Positions 42,884-54,322 of a DNA stretch of 64,000 nt are shown in pieces. This DNA is from Auricularia sp. M13. Its lineage: Eukaryota > Basidiomycota > Agaricomycetes > Auriculariales > Auriculariaceae. A model generated the notes under the pieces. The model saw only the letters and a list, made by a program, of their open reading frames with translations. It was not told the origin of the DNA and searched no databases. Position numbers and translations under genes: made by a program. Numbering within the stretch: position 1 is the stretch's first letter; each line of letters starts with the position of its first letter. The stretch is from NCBI GenBank assembly GCA_037042915.1, contig CM073198.1, positions 1,860,001-1,924,000 of the forward strand, read 5' to 3'.

Positions 42884-45599
42884 ATGGCTGCAGCCAAACG
42901 CGCTGCGCCGTTTGGGGAGGACTCTGGACGCGACCGCAAGAAAGCCAAGCTGGCCGAGGCGCGCCATATCGCTGTGCAGACCGTCGCGTTGCCGTCGACG
43001 ATAAATGTCGAAAAGTTCGTCGAGGTGCGCGCATATCACAGGCTGTGAACCTGCAATGAACAATCCATAGGCCAGGGCATTTGAAATCAATGCAATGGAA
43101 AACGCGATGAAGTCGGCGAGGTGCTGTACAACCCGTGCGGCTTGGCCAGGTTCTGACCGGCGAGTAGGGATAATGCGACCCATCGCGTATTCCAGACTTT
43201 ACCGCGTCATATGCGCCGTCGAGCTGCAAGCCACGATGTCAGACGCATTCCCAAAAAGCTGCGACTCAAGGCGTTGCCCGAGGTGCGTTCGCAGCTGTCT
43301 GGCGCAGACCCAGAGAGCTGTCATTGACAGATCTCCAGTACGGTGAGACTAAGAAACCCAAGAAACGAACCGCACAGAAGGGTCTCTCCAAGCGCGTCTC
43401 CAATACAGAGAAATATCTGCTAAGGCAGCGTAAGACGGCTCGCCGTTCACACATGATTGCGCTCAGACTTTCGCAGGCGACAAGACATGGCTCGAGACTC
43501 ACATCTGGCACGCAAAACGCATGCACATGACAACGCTCTGGGGCTACCGTCTGGTACGTTGCGTTCATCCACTGCAACGCTTAACGCTCACGCTCCCAGG
43601 CCGAGGCACCGACGGCGAAAGCTTTCCGCGCATCACATCGCGCGTCCCTGCACGATGCCATTCTACACGATGCTTCGTACTTTGGTACCATCGAGCTCAC
43701 AGGGCCACCTGCGCTCCTCCGCGGTATTTTCAACCTTACCACAGACGCTGCGCCTGCCGCACAGCGCTTCGCGACCGGTGCGAGGGCTTGCGACGCGCTT
43801 CTCTACGCCCCCGCAGCGTTCCCACGCGGTCTGATCGGCCCCGCGACGTTCGTCTGGCGACCGGCGACTAAGGAGAGTCAGAGCGAAACGCGCACAGTGT
43901 GGGTACGAGTGCACCCGGCCGCGTTCTCCGAGGCATGGGCCGCGTTCGGCGAAGCGGCGGGGCGCGTCTTGCAAGGCACGCAGGGCCAGCAGGTCGAGAT
44001 CGCCGACTTGCGCGACGAGATTGTCTCCTTTGAGCTTGTCGGGCCCAAGGGGAGCCGTGTTCTGGCCGGCGCGCTTCAGTTGCACGGCGACGATGACGAG
44101 AAGAAACAGGTGCGTGAATTGCGCGTACGAGTTTGCTTGCTAACGACAACCTGAGCAGTTCTGGAACGCACTCCCAGACATCCCAACGCCAGGCGCGGTC
44201 CCCCGCGGTATGATCATCGGACTGAGCGTACTGGACCCGCGCGTCACGTATGTGGTGGGGTGTTGGTCATGTACTCAATTCGTGTCTGAGTCATTTCCTT
44301 ACCAGATATCCGCCAAAGAATGCGCGGCCAAGCGACGAGCCAGACGAAGACTACATTGTCTGGCCCAGCGTGACCCTCGCCCAGTCCGATATATGGGACG
44401 AAACCGTTCGCCAGGGCCTGCGCGTACCACGGTACCGCAAAGCCGACCTAGACAAACGGCGGTCTGAAGTACGTCTTTGCCCTCACACATTGTTAGCTCG
44501 CTCAGATTGCTCGCAGAATCTTGTCCCTGGCACACCTCTTGAGCCCCTGACGGACGATGCGCACATCCCAATGCTGCTCGTTCAACGCTCCATTGGCGAC
44601 GGCATGCACGGCTGGACACTGCTCGCGCCGCGCGGGTGGGGAGCTGCGCTGCTGCATGCGCTGACGTTCACGGGCACACGCGTCGCGGGGCAGCGGCAGC
44701 GCGCGACGCAGCACGCCGAGGCGGGCGTCCCGCTCTACCCAACCGATTACGCTGGCACACGTGCAGCTGGCGAGTGGTGGGCCGTGCGCGGCGCTGCGGA
44801 GCGCGCCAAGTGGGCGCGCACGCCGAAGGCGAAGCGCGTGGGCTACGCAGGGCGCGGGGTGCGCAGCGCCTTCGTGCCGGACTGGGACGTCGTGCTGGGT
44901 CTGCAGGGCGCGGGCGTGCGCGAGGGTGAGAGCGAGGCGCAGCGTGCTGAACGCGCTGAGGAGACGCGTAAGGTTATCTGGACCTTGCGCGGCGAGGGCG
45001 TGGAGAAGGTCCTGTGCGGGGGAAGCGTGCTGCAATGGATTGCAGATGCCCGCGCGAAACGTGAATTGCCCCCGTTAGAGGATGCTCAGGCGAAGACGCT
45101 ATTCGAGAGCGCGTTGGTGGGCGTTCGCCTCGAGTTGCTCGGGCGGGGCGCTCCCGGCGATATGGGGATCATCTACATGATCAAGGACGAGGAGCGCGAT
45201 GTGTGGAGACGTGCGCTGGACGCCGACGTAGCCGACTCCATGGACATCGACGCGCCAGACGTCACGGAGGTGGGCATCATATCCATCTCTCCCGCAAGCT
45301 GTTGCTCAATTATGCATCCTGATAGTTGGGCAAGAAAATTCCTCCACCCGAGGAAATCATTGGCTATATCAGCTCGGGCAGTTATTCACTTTCTCGTGGA
45401 AAGGGCTTCGGAATAGGCGCGGTCTCCGCTGTAAAGATGGCCGAGATTCTCCAGCGTAAAGAGTACGTTGGTCCTGCCCGTTGCTGATCAGTTTATGCTG
45501 AACTCTACCAGGCCGGTCCCTCATTATTCTCGTATGGTCAAGGTCCGGGACCGAAACGGTGTTATTTGTCGCGCTGCGAAGCTCGAAATTGTCTCGTAG
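42884..45599 (+). CDS. POP1: Ribonuclease P/MRP subunit Pop1
   Basis: Eleven exons: 42884-43024, 43071-43120, 43168-43282, 43339-43429, 43477-43553, 43600-44109, 44159-44247, 44306-44468, 44517-45269, 45326-45462 and 45512-45599; 737 aa. Pop1 is the largest protein of the nucleolar RNase P and MRP complexes that mature tRNA and rRNA. The POP1 domain shows KFVEARAFEINAM, RVFQTLPRHMRRRAASH, then DKTWLETHIWHAKRMHMTTL and WGYRLAEAPTAKAFR. The POPLD domain shows NLVPGTPLEPL, IPMLLVQRS, then GWTLLAPRGWGAALLHALTF and a C-terminal IGYISSGSYSLSRGKGFGIG. The end VRDRNGVICRAAKLEI fits the family. At 737 aa it is within the 700-1000 aa range. Two decayed copies lie just upstream. Confidence 0.95.
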
Positions 45600-45903
45600 A
45601 GCATGACGCTTGCTCGATCTAACCGACTGTGTAGCAGCTTTGAACGAGCGCACTCGATGGAATGAAAAAAATTGCATAGAACTTGTTTATGTTGAGGATC
45701 ACGGCTTCAGTACACTGACGGTATGGTAGAACAGCTGCTGAGCTATCAAGTGTGTGTGCTCGTGTGAACACGGATGCTCCCACCATTGTTTGTGCGCGCT
45801 TAAAACCGGAGCGGGGTATCCAAGATAAAGCTCTGCTTCTGCTTCCTTAATAAGAACGCCGTCGCAGCGTGGCCGATGCGCCTCTCTCTCCTCTCTGCCC
45901 ACC
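45600..45903. other. Intergenic region after POP1
   Basis: About 300 bp holding the POP1 3' end and the promoter of the next plus-strand gene. No TATA box is obvious and no gene is seen. Confidence 0.45.
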
Positions 45904-47341
45904 ATGAGCAACGTGACGACTACCAGCGACATCCTCCCGGGGGACATCCGCTTTGAGAGAGTGACCATGGTCGCCGGCCTGGTCGGCACCTTCTTCTGGG
46001 GTATGCGCGCGCAGAGACGCGTTTTCGTTGACGCTGACGCTCAATGACTGCCAGGCGTCCACTTCATCCTGTTCCTCCTGACTGTACACGCGCTCGTCGC
46101 GCAACGGCATAAGCGCGACATCCCGGTCATACCCATCGTCTACGTCTTTCTCCTGTTCATTTCGGCGTCCGTCTACATGTTCTGCGACCTGGCCTGGGGA
46201 ATTGACGAGCTCATCGAGCATCGGTACGCACGGCCAGTGCGATGAAGACATTATCCTGACATGGTCTTATTCAGGGATTATCCGTCAGTGGCGTTGGATT
46301 ATCGGCTGCACTTGCAGTGCTCATGCTTTTGAATTAGTGGCGGGCCCTTGCAGTACTATTACGACCACTTCAACAAGCCCGTCGGCAAGTGATCTCCTCC
46401 TGTCGGCGACAAACTATGAACGTCGCCGCAGCGCTCAGCGGAACCGCGTTCTTCACCATAACAAACTTCTTTGCTGATAGTTTGTTGGTGAGCCTGTCTC
46501 GTATCGCAATGCCCAGGCGCTGACTGCACTGCAGCTTTGGCGCACATGGGTGGTGTGGGGACGAAACTGGTATATCATCGCTTTCCCGATCCTCATTTTC
46601 TGCGGATCGACAGGTGCGTACAGTCGATGTCTTTTGCTGCAATTATGCTTACCGGGAATGCCTCGCAGCATTGTCCATAATCACCGTCTACCAGTTAGCC
46701 ACCCCGGGAAGCCGCTTCTTCTCGAAGGTCCTGCTGCAGTTCTCGCTCCCCTACTTCTCGCTGTCCATTGCGCTCAACTTGATGTTGACCCTGATGATCG
46801 TGGCCAAGCTGATCAGTGCACGACGGACCATTCTCGAGACGCTTGACAGGGAGCAAGGGAAGGTATACACGGGCATGGTAGCCTTAGTCGTGCGTCTTCA
46901 ACCAGTCTGCTGCTTCATGGACTCATGCCCTCCGAAGGTCGAGAGCGCTGCTCTCACGTCCACTTCCTCAATCCTTTTCATAATCATGTACTCCATAAAC
47001 AACGATGTTTTCAACGTCTGTCTGCCGCTGCAGGTGCAAATAATGGTGCGCAAGCATAATCACGTTGTTGCACTGCGATCAGGAATACTTATGTGCACCA
47101 GTGCATCTCGCCGCTGCTCATCCTGATCCGCGTCGCGCGCGGTCAGGCATACTCTCAGGAAGCCATTACCCAAGCTGGGTCAAACATGGTGTTCGCGGCG
47201 CGTCCGAGCAACGCATCGCAGTCCAGAGTAGCAGCCATCAATACGACGAATGGGGAATCCTTCGCTATGTCTGGCTGGCCAAACACGCAGTCGACGGCCG
47301 CGGGATCTAATAACAGCGAGACGAAGTTCGAACCCGTATGA
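45904..47341 (+). CDS. Multi-pass membrane protein of basidiomycete type, copy 1
   Basis: Nine exons: 45904-46000, 46055-46223, 46275-46283, 46338-46384, 46432-46487, 46535-46613, 46669-46889, 46938-47033 (or 47045) and 47102-47341; about 337-341 aa. Seven hydrophobic segments are visible (for example FILFLLTVHALVAQ, VYVFLLFISASVYMFC, WYIIAFPILIFCG, SLSIALNLMLTLMIVAKLI, ISPLLILIRVARG). Family-like blocks are HRDYPGGP, LLLWRTWVVWGRNW and VVESAAL. Exon 3 has only 9 nt (GGATTATCC), coding the DYP of that first block. Intron 46385-46431 seems to use a GC donor (GCAAGT). The Ser/Asn-rich C-terminal tail is probably cytosolic. The function of these orphan 7TM-like proteins is unknown. Confidence 0.82.
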
Positions 47342-47762
47342 CACGGCGGCCAGTAGTGTATTGTACTATTTTGCTGCAAAGCGTGCTTGTTTGCAGGTTC
47401 CATCAATGCGTTCACTCGTCGATTGAGTCACATCCCATCAGGCCAAGGCTTGTTCGCAAGCCCATGTGCGCATTTGCTTTGCATTCTCATACTTAGCTTG
47501 GGCTTGAATATGGGCGTCGTATCGAACATTCGAGTGTTGATGCGGTCGTGCGTGGAATGGCACGCTGGCAGAATATCGGTATGACGTGAGTGTGCAGAGT
47601 CGCGAATATTCGGGAGCTTCCGCCATGTTCTCGACTTGTCCAGACAGGTACTTGCCCCGGGGTATATAACGGCCGCCTCTACAATGATTACCTCCCCAGA
47701 CATATACCCAAGTACAACTTCGAGTTCTCAAAGCGTTCTCATCTTCACTTTTAACACTCACA
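47342..47762 (+). promoter_or_regulatory. Hsp20-C promoter: heat-shock elements and TATA
   Basis: A TATA box GGTATATAAC lies at 47661-47670. A heat-shock element lies at about 47603-47622 (GAA-TTC-GAG-TCC units in CGAATATTCGGGAGCTTCCG), and a second GAACATTC pair at 47524-47531. The 5' part of the interval is the 3' flank of the membrane protein gene. Sequence around the element (TTCCGCCATGTTCTCGACTTGTCC) is the mirror of the one at copies A and B. Confidence 0.7.
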
Positions 47763-48277
47763 ATGTCGCTTTTCTGGACCGCGACTTCCAGCCCGTTCGC
47801 CGACTTTGAGCGCGCCTTCAATGACGTGTTCAACGGCAACCTCCCAGTTGGCCGCGTCGGCAACGGGTCTAACGATACTGCGTCTCAAAGCTTCAGGCCA
47901 AGGTACGTTATAGCATCTACTACTCAGTTGTCGGGCGTGCGTGCTGACTCCTCTGCAGGATGGACCTCCACGAAGACAAGGAGAAGAACCTCGTGACCGC
48001 GACGTTCGAGCTCCCGGGCCTGAAGAAGGAGGACATCGCGATCGACGTGTACAACGGCCGTCTCACCGTCTCCGGAGAGGTCAAGTCGTCCTCTGAGGAG
48101 AACAAGGACGGTTGGGTCGTGCGCGAGCGCCGCTCTGGCCGCTTCGAGCGCGTCCTGCCGCTTCCGCAGGGAGCAAAGCCCGAGAGCGTCTCCGCCTCGC
48201 TGAAAGACGGTGTGTTGACTGTGACGTTCCCCAAGTCCACACCTGAGCAGGAGGCCAAGCGCATTGCCGTCAACTAA
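47763..48277 (+). CDS. HSP20: Small heat-shock protein Hsp20, copy C
   Basis: Exons 47763-47902 and 47959-48277, with a 56-nt intron at the conserved site, give 152 aa. It is the same protein as copies A and B except for a few changes (GNG for GDG, QSF for QGF, DVYNGR for DVHNGR, RFERV for RFSRV, LKDG for LNDG, RIAVN for RITVN). It lies about 14.5 kb from copy B and in the opposite orientation. No TPK sequence accompanies it, so it left, or was copied from, the ancestral pair by a separate event. Confidence 0.95.
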
Positions 48278-48689
48278 AATTTGAAGGCATCGTTGGTGTT
48301 CATTCATCACCACTAATTGGGCCATCTTTGCATGTATCGTTAGCTGCGTATACGAATTGATTTCTCTGGGTCTGAACCGTGAACGAGCAATGCGAAAAGG
48401 GTTTTGCCAGTGACAGCTATGTTCAAAACGATAGACCCCACGGCCGATTTCTGCGTTTTGACGCGGCGAGGTGGCGCCTACCATACGAGGTATCCTAAGC
48501 GAGCAGCCAGCCAATCCGGTGGCGAGTTGGCTCGCTTAGGACGTCCGGATCAGCTGTTCCGACGTAGTTCACTTTTTTCGGAAGGGGTCTACCATCGTTA
48601 TGAACATAGCTGGAAAGACCAATATGTACTGTGTACATTGTACTGGGTGGCACACACAGATTCTTGCACGTGGTCGGACAAGGCGAACC

Positions 48690-49216
48690 AGAAACATTCT
48701 CTATACTGGAGTTTACAGGGCGAAGTAGCAACCACGCCAAGCGCCGCCCGACCCGTCTGCCAGTTAGCAAACTCGCCAGCGCTATGTCTCTCTCTCGTGC
48801 CGCTTCGGACTCGCAGTTGCCGCTCCTCTAACTTCATGGGGATTGAAACCGTGTCCCCGTGCTCAAGTCCGCGCCCGCCACAAGCTGGAGCCGCAGGTTA
48901 TACTGAATGTGGTACAACAGCGCACATGCTGCTCGCCGTCGAGTCCGTCATGAGCGTCGACCCGCGTGTCAACTTCAACCCTGGCCGCTGCTTAGGCTTG
49001 TACTCCCAAATAGACGTCTTCAGGCTGCTCCTCCCGATCTATGTACGACGTGCCTTCTCCGTGCGCTTCCTCGGAAGTATTCACGAAGCTGATACTCCTG
49101 CTCTTCCAGACGTCGTTCCCGAAGCCAGTCACTACCCAACGGGAAGCCTCTGGCCCAGATACCAAGCAGCCCCATGGATCCTCGCGCGCGGCCTGGGGTA
49201 CATGGTGAACACCTAG
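48690..49216 (-). pseudogene. Decayed 3' part of a membrane protein gene
   Basis: Sequence similarity to the last exon of the membrane protein gene at 50544-52788, in the same orientation. ACCACGCCAAGCGCCGCCC at 48733 matches 50549, CGCTTCGGACTCGCAGTTGCCG at about 48800 matches about 50637, and the GCTGATACTCCTGCTCTTCCAGACG...CCTCGCGCGCGGCCTGG stretch at 49088-49196 matches 50944-51028. The minus-strand frame is repeatedly interrupted, and the membrane-spanning exons are missing. A plus-strand frame of 270 codons across it is probably chance. Confidence 0.55.
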
Positions 49217-49475
49217 TCTTTCTGATCAGAAGCGCTGGTATAGCGGGATAACGCAGGCGTACGCCGACGTGAGGAATAGAAATCTCCGCTAGCGCGGTCA
49301 CTGGGCGGTGTTTGTTGTGGCGGAGGCCGTCGCCCTGGCTTAGCAATACGGGCTATGCAGCGCGCCCCATGGCCTGGGCGGCAAGCCTTCGGCCTAGGGT
49401 CAGATTTGAGCTCATTCGAGCTCCTGGAGATGCCACGGCACAACATGCCCGGATTGGTCACTCAATAACGCGGAG

Positions 49476-50405
49476 TCACTGCCCAGGAGCTGGATATAGC
49501 TGATGACCTAATTCCCACAGATCCAGCCCAAGTCGAATATCGTCCAAGTCAGCCTGAAGGGCAGTGTGTGTCGGGTTGAAAGCAGTATCCTCAAGCCACA
49601 CGCGCGTATCTCGGCGCGCGGCGGCCACCTGGGCAAGCTGCATCGAGAACACCGGCGAATAGCCAAGCCAGCGCGTACGGAATAGTATGCGCTGCACAGT
49701 AAGGGGCAGACACGGCGCAAATGCATCGTAAATGTCGGCAGGCGACTCGTCGTCGTCCGCAATATCCAGCGCGAGATGCGTCAGCCGTTCGAGCTCCAAA
49801 AGCATGACTGGCCGCGGGCGCCCTCGGCGGCCCCACGTGCTCGTGTCGAAGAATGTGTGAAGGTGCGTGCAGTGGCGCAGCGATGCGCGCGGCTGGCGGA
49901 ACCACATGTCGTCTGGCATGTTCGTAATCGAGACCGCCGTCGGCCGCGGCGCGGGGTTCTCTCGCAGAAGGTTCATGACACCTGCTACCTGGCCCGCGAC
50001 GAACTGCGCATGCGCAAACGCCTTGGCGAGCGCGGCATTGGCAGGCTGGTTTATCGCGTACAGGTGTGCCACCATCATCACCCGCCGGGTGTGTGCGAAA
50101 CCGGAGCAGCAAGCAGACACCGCCTGGTACAGCCTTTTCCAGTTATTTCTGTCGACAAATATGCAGTGGTAAAGGATCGGGTCGATGGCAGTCTTGAAAG
50201 CGCGGCAAACGAGCGTCAACTCGGCAACCCACCACTCATTATCCCAAGATTCTTCCCAGGCTGCGCATTCGGCCACGAGCAACACAAGTTCTAGCGGGAG
50301 GATCATATTGGGCAGAGCCGTCAGTCCTCTAGGTGCCGGAGAGAAAGAGGAAGCAGGAGGCCAAGGTGCGCGAATTACCGGTTGCATCTTGTCCTGTGTC
50401 ACCAT
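49476..50405 (-). CDS. F-box-like protein
   Basis: A single open frame of 309 aa without introns. The F-box-like part is MILPLELVLLVAECAAWEES, with WWVAELTLVCRAFKTAIDPI and LYHCIFVDRNNWKRLYQAV after it, the pattern of agaricomycete F-box-like proteins. The remainder contains leucine-rich but irregular segments (LELERLTHLALDIAD, LPLTVQRILFRTRWLG). It would act as a substrate adaptor of an SCF ligase if it binds Skp1; that is inference. The likely true start is at MILPLELV or slightly upstream (the first Met at 50405 gives a Pro/Ser-rich leader). A dead fragment of a relative lies at 30660. Confidence 0.75.
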   Translation of the reverse strand: MVTQDKMQPVIRAPWPPASSFSPAPRGLTALPNMILPLELVLLVAECAAWEESWDNEWWVAELTLVCRAFKTAIDPILYHCIFVDRNNWKRLYQAVSACCSGFAHTRRVMMVAHLYAINQPANAALAKAFAHAQFVAGQVAGVMNLLRENPAPRPTAVSITNMPDDMWFRQPRASLRHCTHLHTFFDTSTWGRRGRPRPVMLLELERLTHLALDIADDDESPADIYDAFAPCLPLTVQRILFRTRWLGYSPVFSMQLAQVAAARRDTRVWLEDTAFNPTHTALQADLDDIRLGLDLWELGHQLYPAPGQ

Positions 50406-50543
50406 TTTCCAGGTTCACACGCAAACGAAATGTACTACTCGGTCTCTATTGTAGGCATGCAGGCCAGAAACCTTCGATATACGAATGTCCAGGATGCTAT
50501 ACTATACCGGCCGAACGACAAGCTTCACTTCGAATAGCCCTCG

Positions 50544-52788
50544 TTACACCAAGCGCCGCCCAGCCCAGCTCGGAGTTCGCACCCTCGCCAACCCCACATC
50601 GTTCTCGCACGGCACAGCAAAGCCAATGGGACCGCTCTGCGACTCGCAGTCGACGCTGCCGGCCCCATATATACCCACCGGACTCAGGCTCGTCGCCGCC
50701 TCGAGCTGCAGCTGCAAATCCGACTGGCCGTGGTACAGCAACCTGGCGCCGCTCGCCGCGGAGTCCGTCCGGAGCATGGCTCCGCGCGAGCGCGTGTCGA
50801 CCTGCAGACTGGGCCGCGTGTCGTCCTGGTCCTGCTCGTCCCAGTCCACGTACGACCGGCCTTCGTGCGCTGCTTCTGCTTCTGCTTCTGCTTGGGTCTT
50901 GTTGTCGCGGTACGAGTAGAGCGACCGGGTGGGCGCCGCGAAGCCGATGCTCCTGCTCTTTCCGACGCCGCGGCTGGACGTGAAGAAGGATCCATACGGC
51001 GAGCTGCCGCCTGGGTACTCGCGCGCGGCCTGGTCGAGTAGCATGTTGCACGCCTGCCAGCGATGTGTTACTCAGACGCGCCCGTGACCGTGACGTAGAG
51101 GGATGCGGACGTACGCAGATGCTGGGGAACAGAAGTCTGCGCGAGTGTGCATCGTCAGACTTTGTCGATGCTGTGGACGTGGACGTGCTACACGTACACC
51201 AATGGCGCCTGCAGCAGCGCGGTCGATTTGCCCCATAACCTAGTCGACAGACTTTCAGCCTTTGGTCTATGCATCGTCGACAAGATCCATACCCCTGGAA
51301 CACTCCCATCCCGGACTATGTATGCATCATTCGCCTGTGTCAGTCTTTCCATCTGGCTGGATGCTGGCACTATAGGACGCACGGCATACGTAACGAGAGT
51401 CAACACGAAGTACAACAACCCTGCAAATACTCCCGTTCAACTCGTCGTCTACGGCAGGCAGAACGTCCGCCGCGGCGCGCACCATCTCCTCTCGCGATGG
51501 CGAGGAACGACGCAGTCGTCGTGCGCGGCTGCTCGTCCGCGCTGCTCGTGGCGGATGCCACGGCGACCGCGCGCGCCGAGTTGGCCATGCGCATGACGTG
51601 CGACGCCGCCAGCGCCGTCAATATCGCCATGAACAGGAACGGTGCCAGCTGCGGACACATCAGGGCCATCTACGGGAGGAGCTACTGTGTGTCACACGCA
51701 CGAAATAGCCTGTCCCGCGAACGCCGGGTGTCAGCATTTGTTTGAAGCTTGGACCTCGGACGCGGTCGTACCCAAGAATTTGCTTCTGCAGAAGGTCAGT
51801 TATATATAGTACCGCCATATGATGCGACCGTCTACTTACGACTGAGCCTCAGGGAGGCACGTTCCCAGCGCCGGGTCCAGGAAGGGCCTCGCTGTCGCAG
51901 GTTAGCCTGAAGCGGCAACGTACGCTGAGCTCAACTGACGCGCAATGAATACAAGAGCAACATAGAATTGGCATGCGGCGACCGCGAGCAGAACCACGAC
52001 AAGTGCGGCGAGGAACCGCTTCCCGCTTCCCAACAGCGTCTGCGTGCGCAGCGCGAAGGCACCTGAAAACCGATCATCTTTAATCCTCATTACCATGGCC
52101 GCCATCAGTGTACGCACCCAGAGCAGCATGCTGGTTCAGCACGGCGAATACTTTCGGGGGAGATCAGATAAGATTACACGTGGCGCGGGAGGTTTCCTTC
52201 GACGCACCCATGGGCAGGCGAAAAATCGGCCGGCACTCCTCAAGTGTGTGGTTGCTGGTGTACATCCAGACCGACAATGGCCCGGTGAACAGTGGCCAGT
52301 ATCGACAGCAGAGATATAACATTTTCGCTAGCGTCAAGCGGGGCGAATGCTGCTCATACTATAGATCAACCACGAGTGTCGACGCGCACAGCGATTGCTC
52401 TCAGCGATGCATGCTCACTTTCCATATCTGATAGGGCACCGATTCTCATCAGCGACGGCGAGCAGTCTGTACAGTACAGCCTGAGAATGCAGACTTACCC
52501 CGCGCCACTCCCGAACTATGCCGATTGCCCAGTCCCAGACGAAGACGGAGTCTACGGTTGTCCCAGTCACTCGATGAGCCCGGGTCGTGCAAAAGTGTAC
52601 TCACAGACGGCTGCCAATGCATATCGTCATCGAAGACGCTCGAATAACCCTTCACTCAACAACTAACCGCAGTAATACACCTGCTCACTGGCTCGCAGCG
52701 TCAGAGCCTGTGTCTACCAGTGCGCCTGCGCGGGAAACACTCACACGAACAGCATCTTCTCGTCGAAGGTGGCCTGTGAGTTGCTCAT
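50544..52788 (-). CDS. Multi-pass membrane protein, copy 2, with micro-exons
   Basis: About 12 exons. Secure ones are 52788-52745, 52687-52668, 52610-52605 (6 nt), 52551-52499, 52427-52419 (9 nt) and 52358-52208, then coding segments in 52150-51900, 51800-51740, 51660-51480, 51425-51380 and 51160-51115, and the last exon about 51050-50544. The joined N-terminus reads EQVYYCAVYSVFVWDWAIGIVREWRG then IWK, matching EQVYFCSLYSIVVWDW and REYHLIW of copy 3. Later parts give MLYLCCRYWPLFTGPLSVWM, GKRFLAALVVVLLAVAACQF, LAPFLFMAILTALAASHVM and FPSICACNMLLDQAAREY. The long hydrophilic tail is rich in Asp/Gln/Ala. Exon borders near 51.1-51.4 and 51.7-51.9 kb are uncertain. Orphan 7TM-like protein; ligand unknown. 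Confidence 0.72.
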
Positions 52789-54322
52789 CGTCGGCGTCGC
52801 GCGGGGGGAGAGGTAATCTACGCTAAGGAGGGGAACGGTACGAGCACAAGCGTAGCCGGCGTAGCACGCCGCCGCTGTCACAATTAAGCCTGGAAAATCT
52901 CAAATGGCGGAATGCGACCCTGGCCGTTACGCACGTCAAACGGCGCCATCCTCCTGGGAGTATCAGGGCTTGCAGAGACCGAAGCTCCTTCACTGCACAG
53001 TAATAGTAATATCTCGATGCGCCGGAACCAGGCACAGCTGGGCTTCCCGGTGCCCCTCCGCGAATTCGCAGTGCGCAGATCCCTACGGCACGAGTCGCAG
53101 CGGATGACAGCACTAGACGATCCCAGCCCCTTGGCCGTCTCCGCATCGAGTACGAGTTTCATCATTGCACAGACACTGGCAGAACTTCGGACGTCCGATG
53201 CAAGGCCGTCTCGGACTCGTCGGACTCAGTACGCTTTCCATTCTATTCAACGTCTAGCAAACCCCACACCCAAATCGCAACGAGCACCTCGAAATCCCCC
53301 CACCCCCCCCCAGTCATGTGATCCGCACGCCGTCAAACAAAACGGAGCCAAACACCAAACACCAAACAACGTCCAAATCCGGACGTAAATTGCCAAAACT
53401 AAACCTTTTGAAGGCATCGCACACACACGTCTCCACCCCAGGACCAGAGCACTGTACACGGCAATCAACTTGAACGCCCTCTTCCAGTCAACTCTCCTTT
53501 TCGACAGCAGAGGAGCTCGAGAAAAAGGCATGTCTCCGGAAATCAGCCTCCAAAACGACGGCGAGCGCTCGGCGTCAAAGTCGAACTCTCGTCGCGACGT
53601 GCCTGTCACGTCGTTCCCGCGGCCAGGAGTCCGGGACGAGAGCCGGCCCGGGGGCGTGACAAAACAGCGGCACTGTGGCGACCACACGAGCCGCCGTCGC
53701 CGTCAAGATCGTCGCACACTCACTCTCCAACTCTGCGCGTAACTGTACCCAGTCAAGCTAATCAAGGGCGGCGTCAAAATGAGCATGGACACGGGAGGCC
53801 CCGCGTGCCTCTCCACGCAATGAAGCGATTTCACGCCGACTCCGATAACCCCCGGGGCGTACGCACATGGCGTAGAATAGCAGACAGCCAAATCTCGACA
53901 ATCGCATAGTAACGAAACAACTTCTACCACATCTCAAGTACAGTACAACTACACCAGTTTCGTGGCAAAGGCGCGACAAGCAAGTGCGCGCGGTGGGGTG
54001 GGGACATGCAACAACCAAACAGCAAGCAGCGGACGAACGTGAAGTCATTATGTGTATGTATGGGCCCTAGGATGATGGAGACGAGACGCTTGGAAATGGG
54101 CAATGTGACGGACCACGATGGGATGGAATGGGATGGGCGACAAAGACATGAAGGTCATGCTGGTATGAGAGTCTTGTCGTAATGCGGACGAGAAACGAGG
54201 GAAAGAAACGAGGGCCCGAGGACGTGAGAGATGACAGAGGATAGAGACACGATAAAGAAGAAAGGAGAATGTGCAGAACGCACGGCAAGGAAACGAACGC
54301 GCATCAACTGTGCAGAGGGGGC
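52789..54322. other. Intergenic region between two membrane protein genes
   Basis: About 1.5 kb with the promoter of copy 2 and the 3' flank of copy 3. Frames of 90-146 codons on both strands (for example 53247-53687 minus) lack recognisable motifs. C-rich (near 53300) and GGGATG/GGATGGG-like tracts occur. No gene supported. Confidence 0.45.

Noticed and set aside
48404-49216. A 270-codon plus-strand frame after Hsp20-C
   Set aside because: The DNA is similar to the non-coding strand of the membrane protein gene at 50.5-51 kb, so the frame is a shadow on a decayed copy.
53247-53687. A 146-codon minus-strand frame between two membrane protein genes
   Set aside because: A single hydrophobic patch but no family pattern, start context or exon structure to support it.
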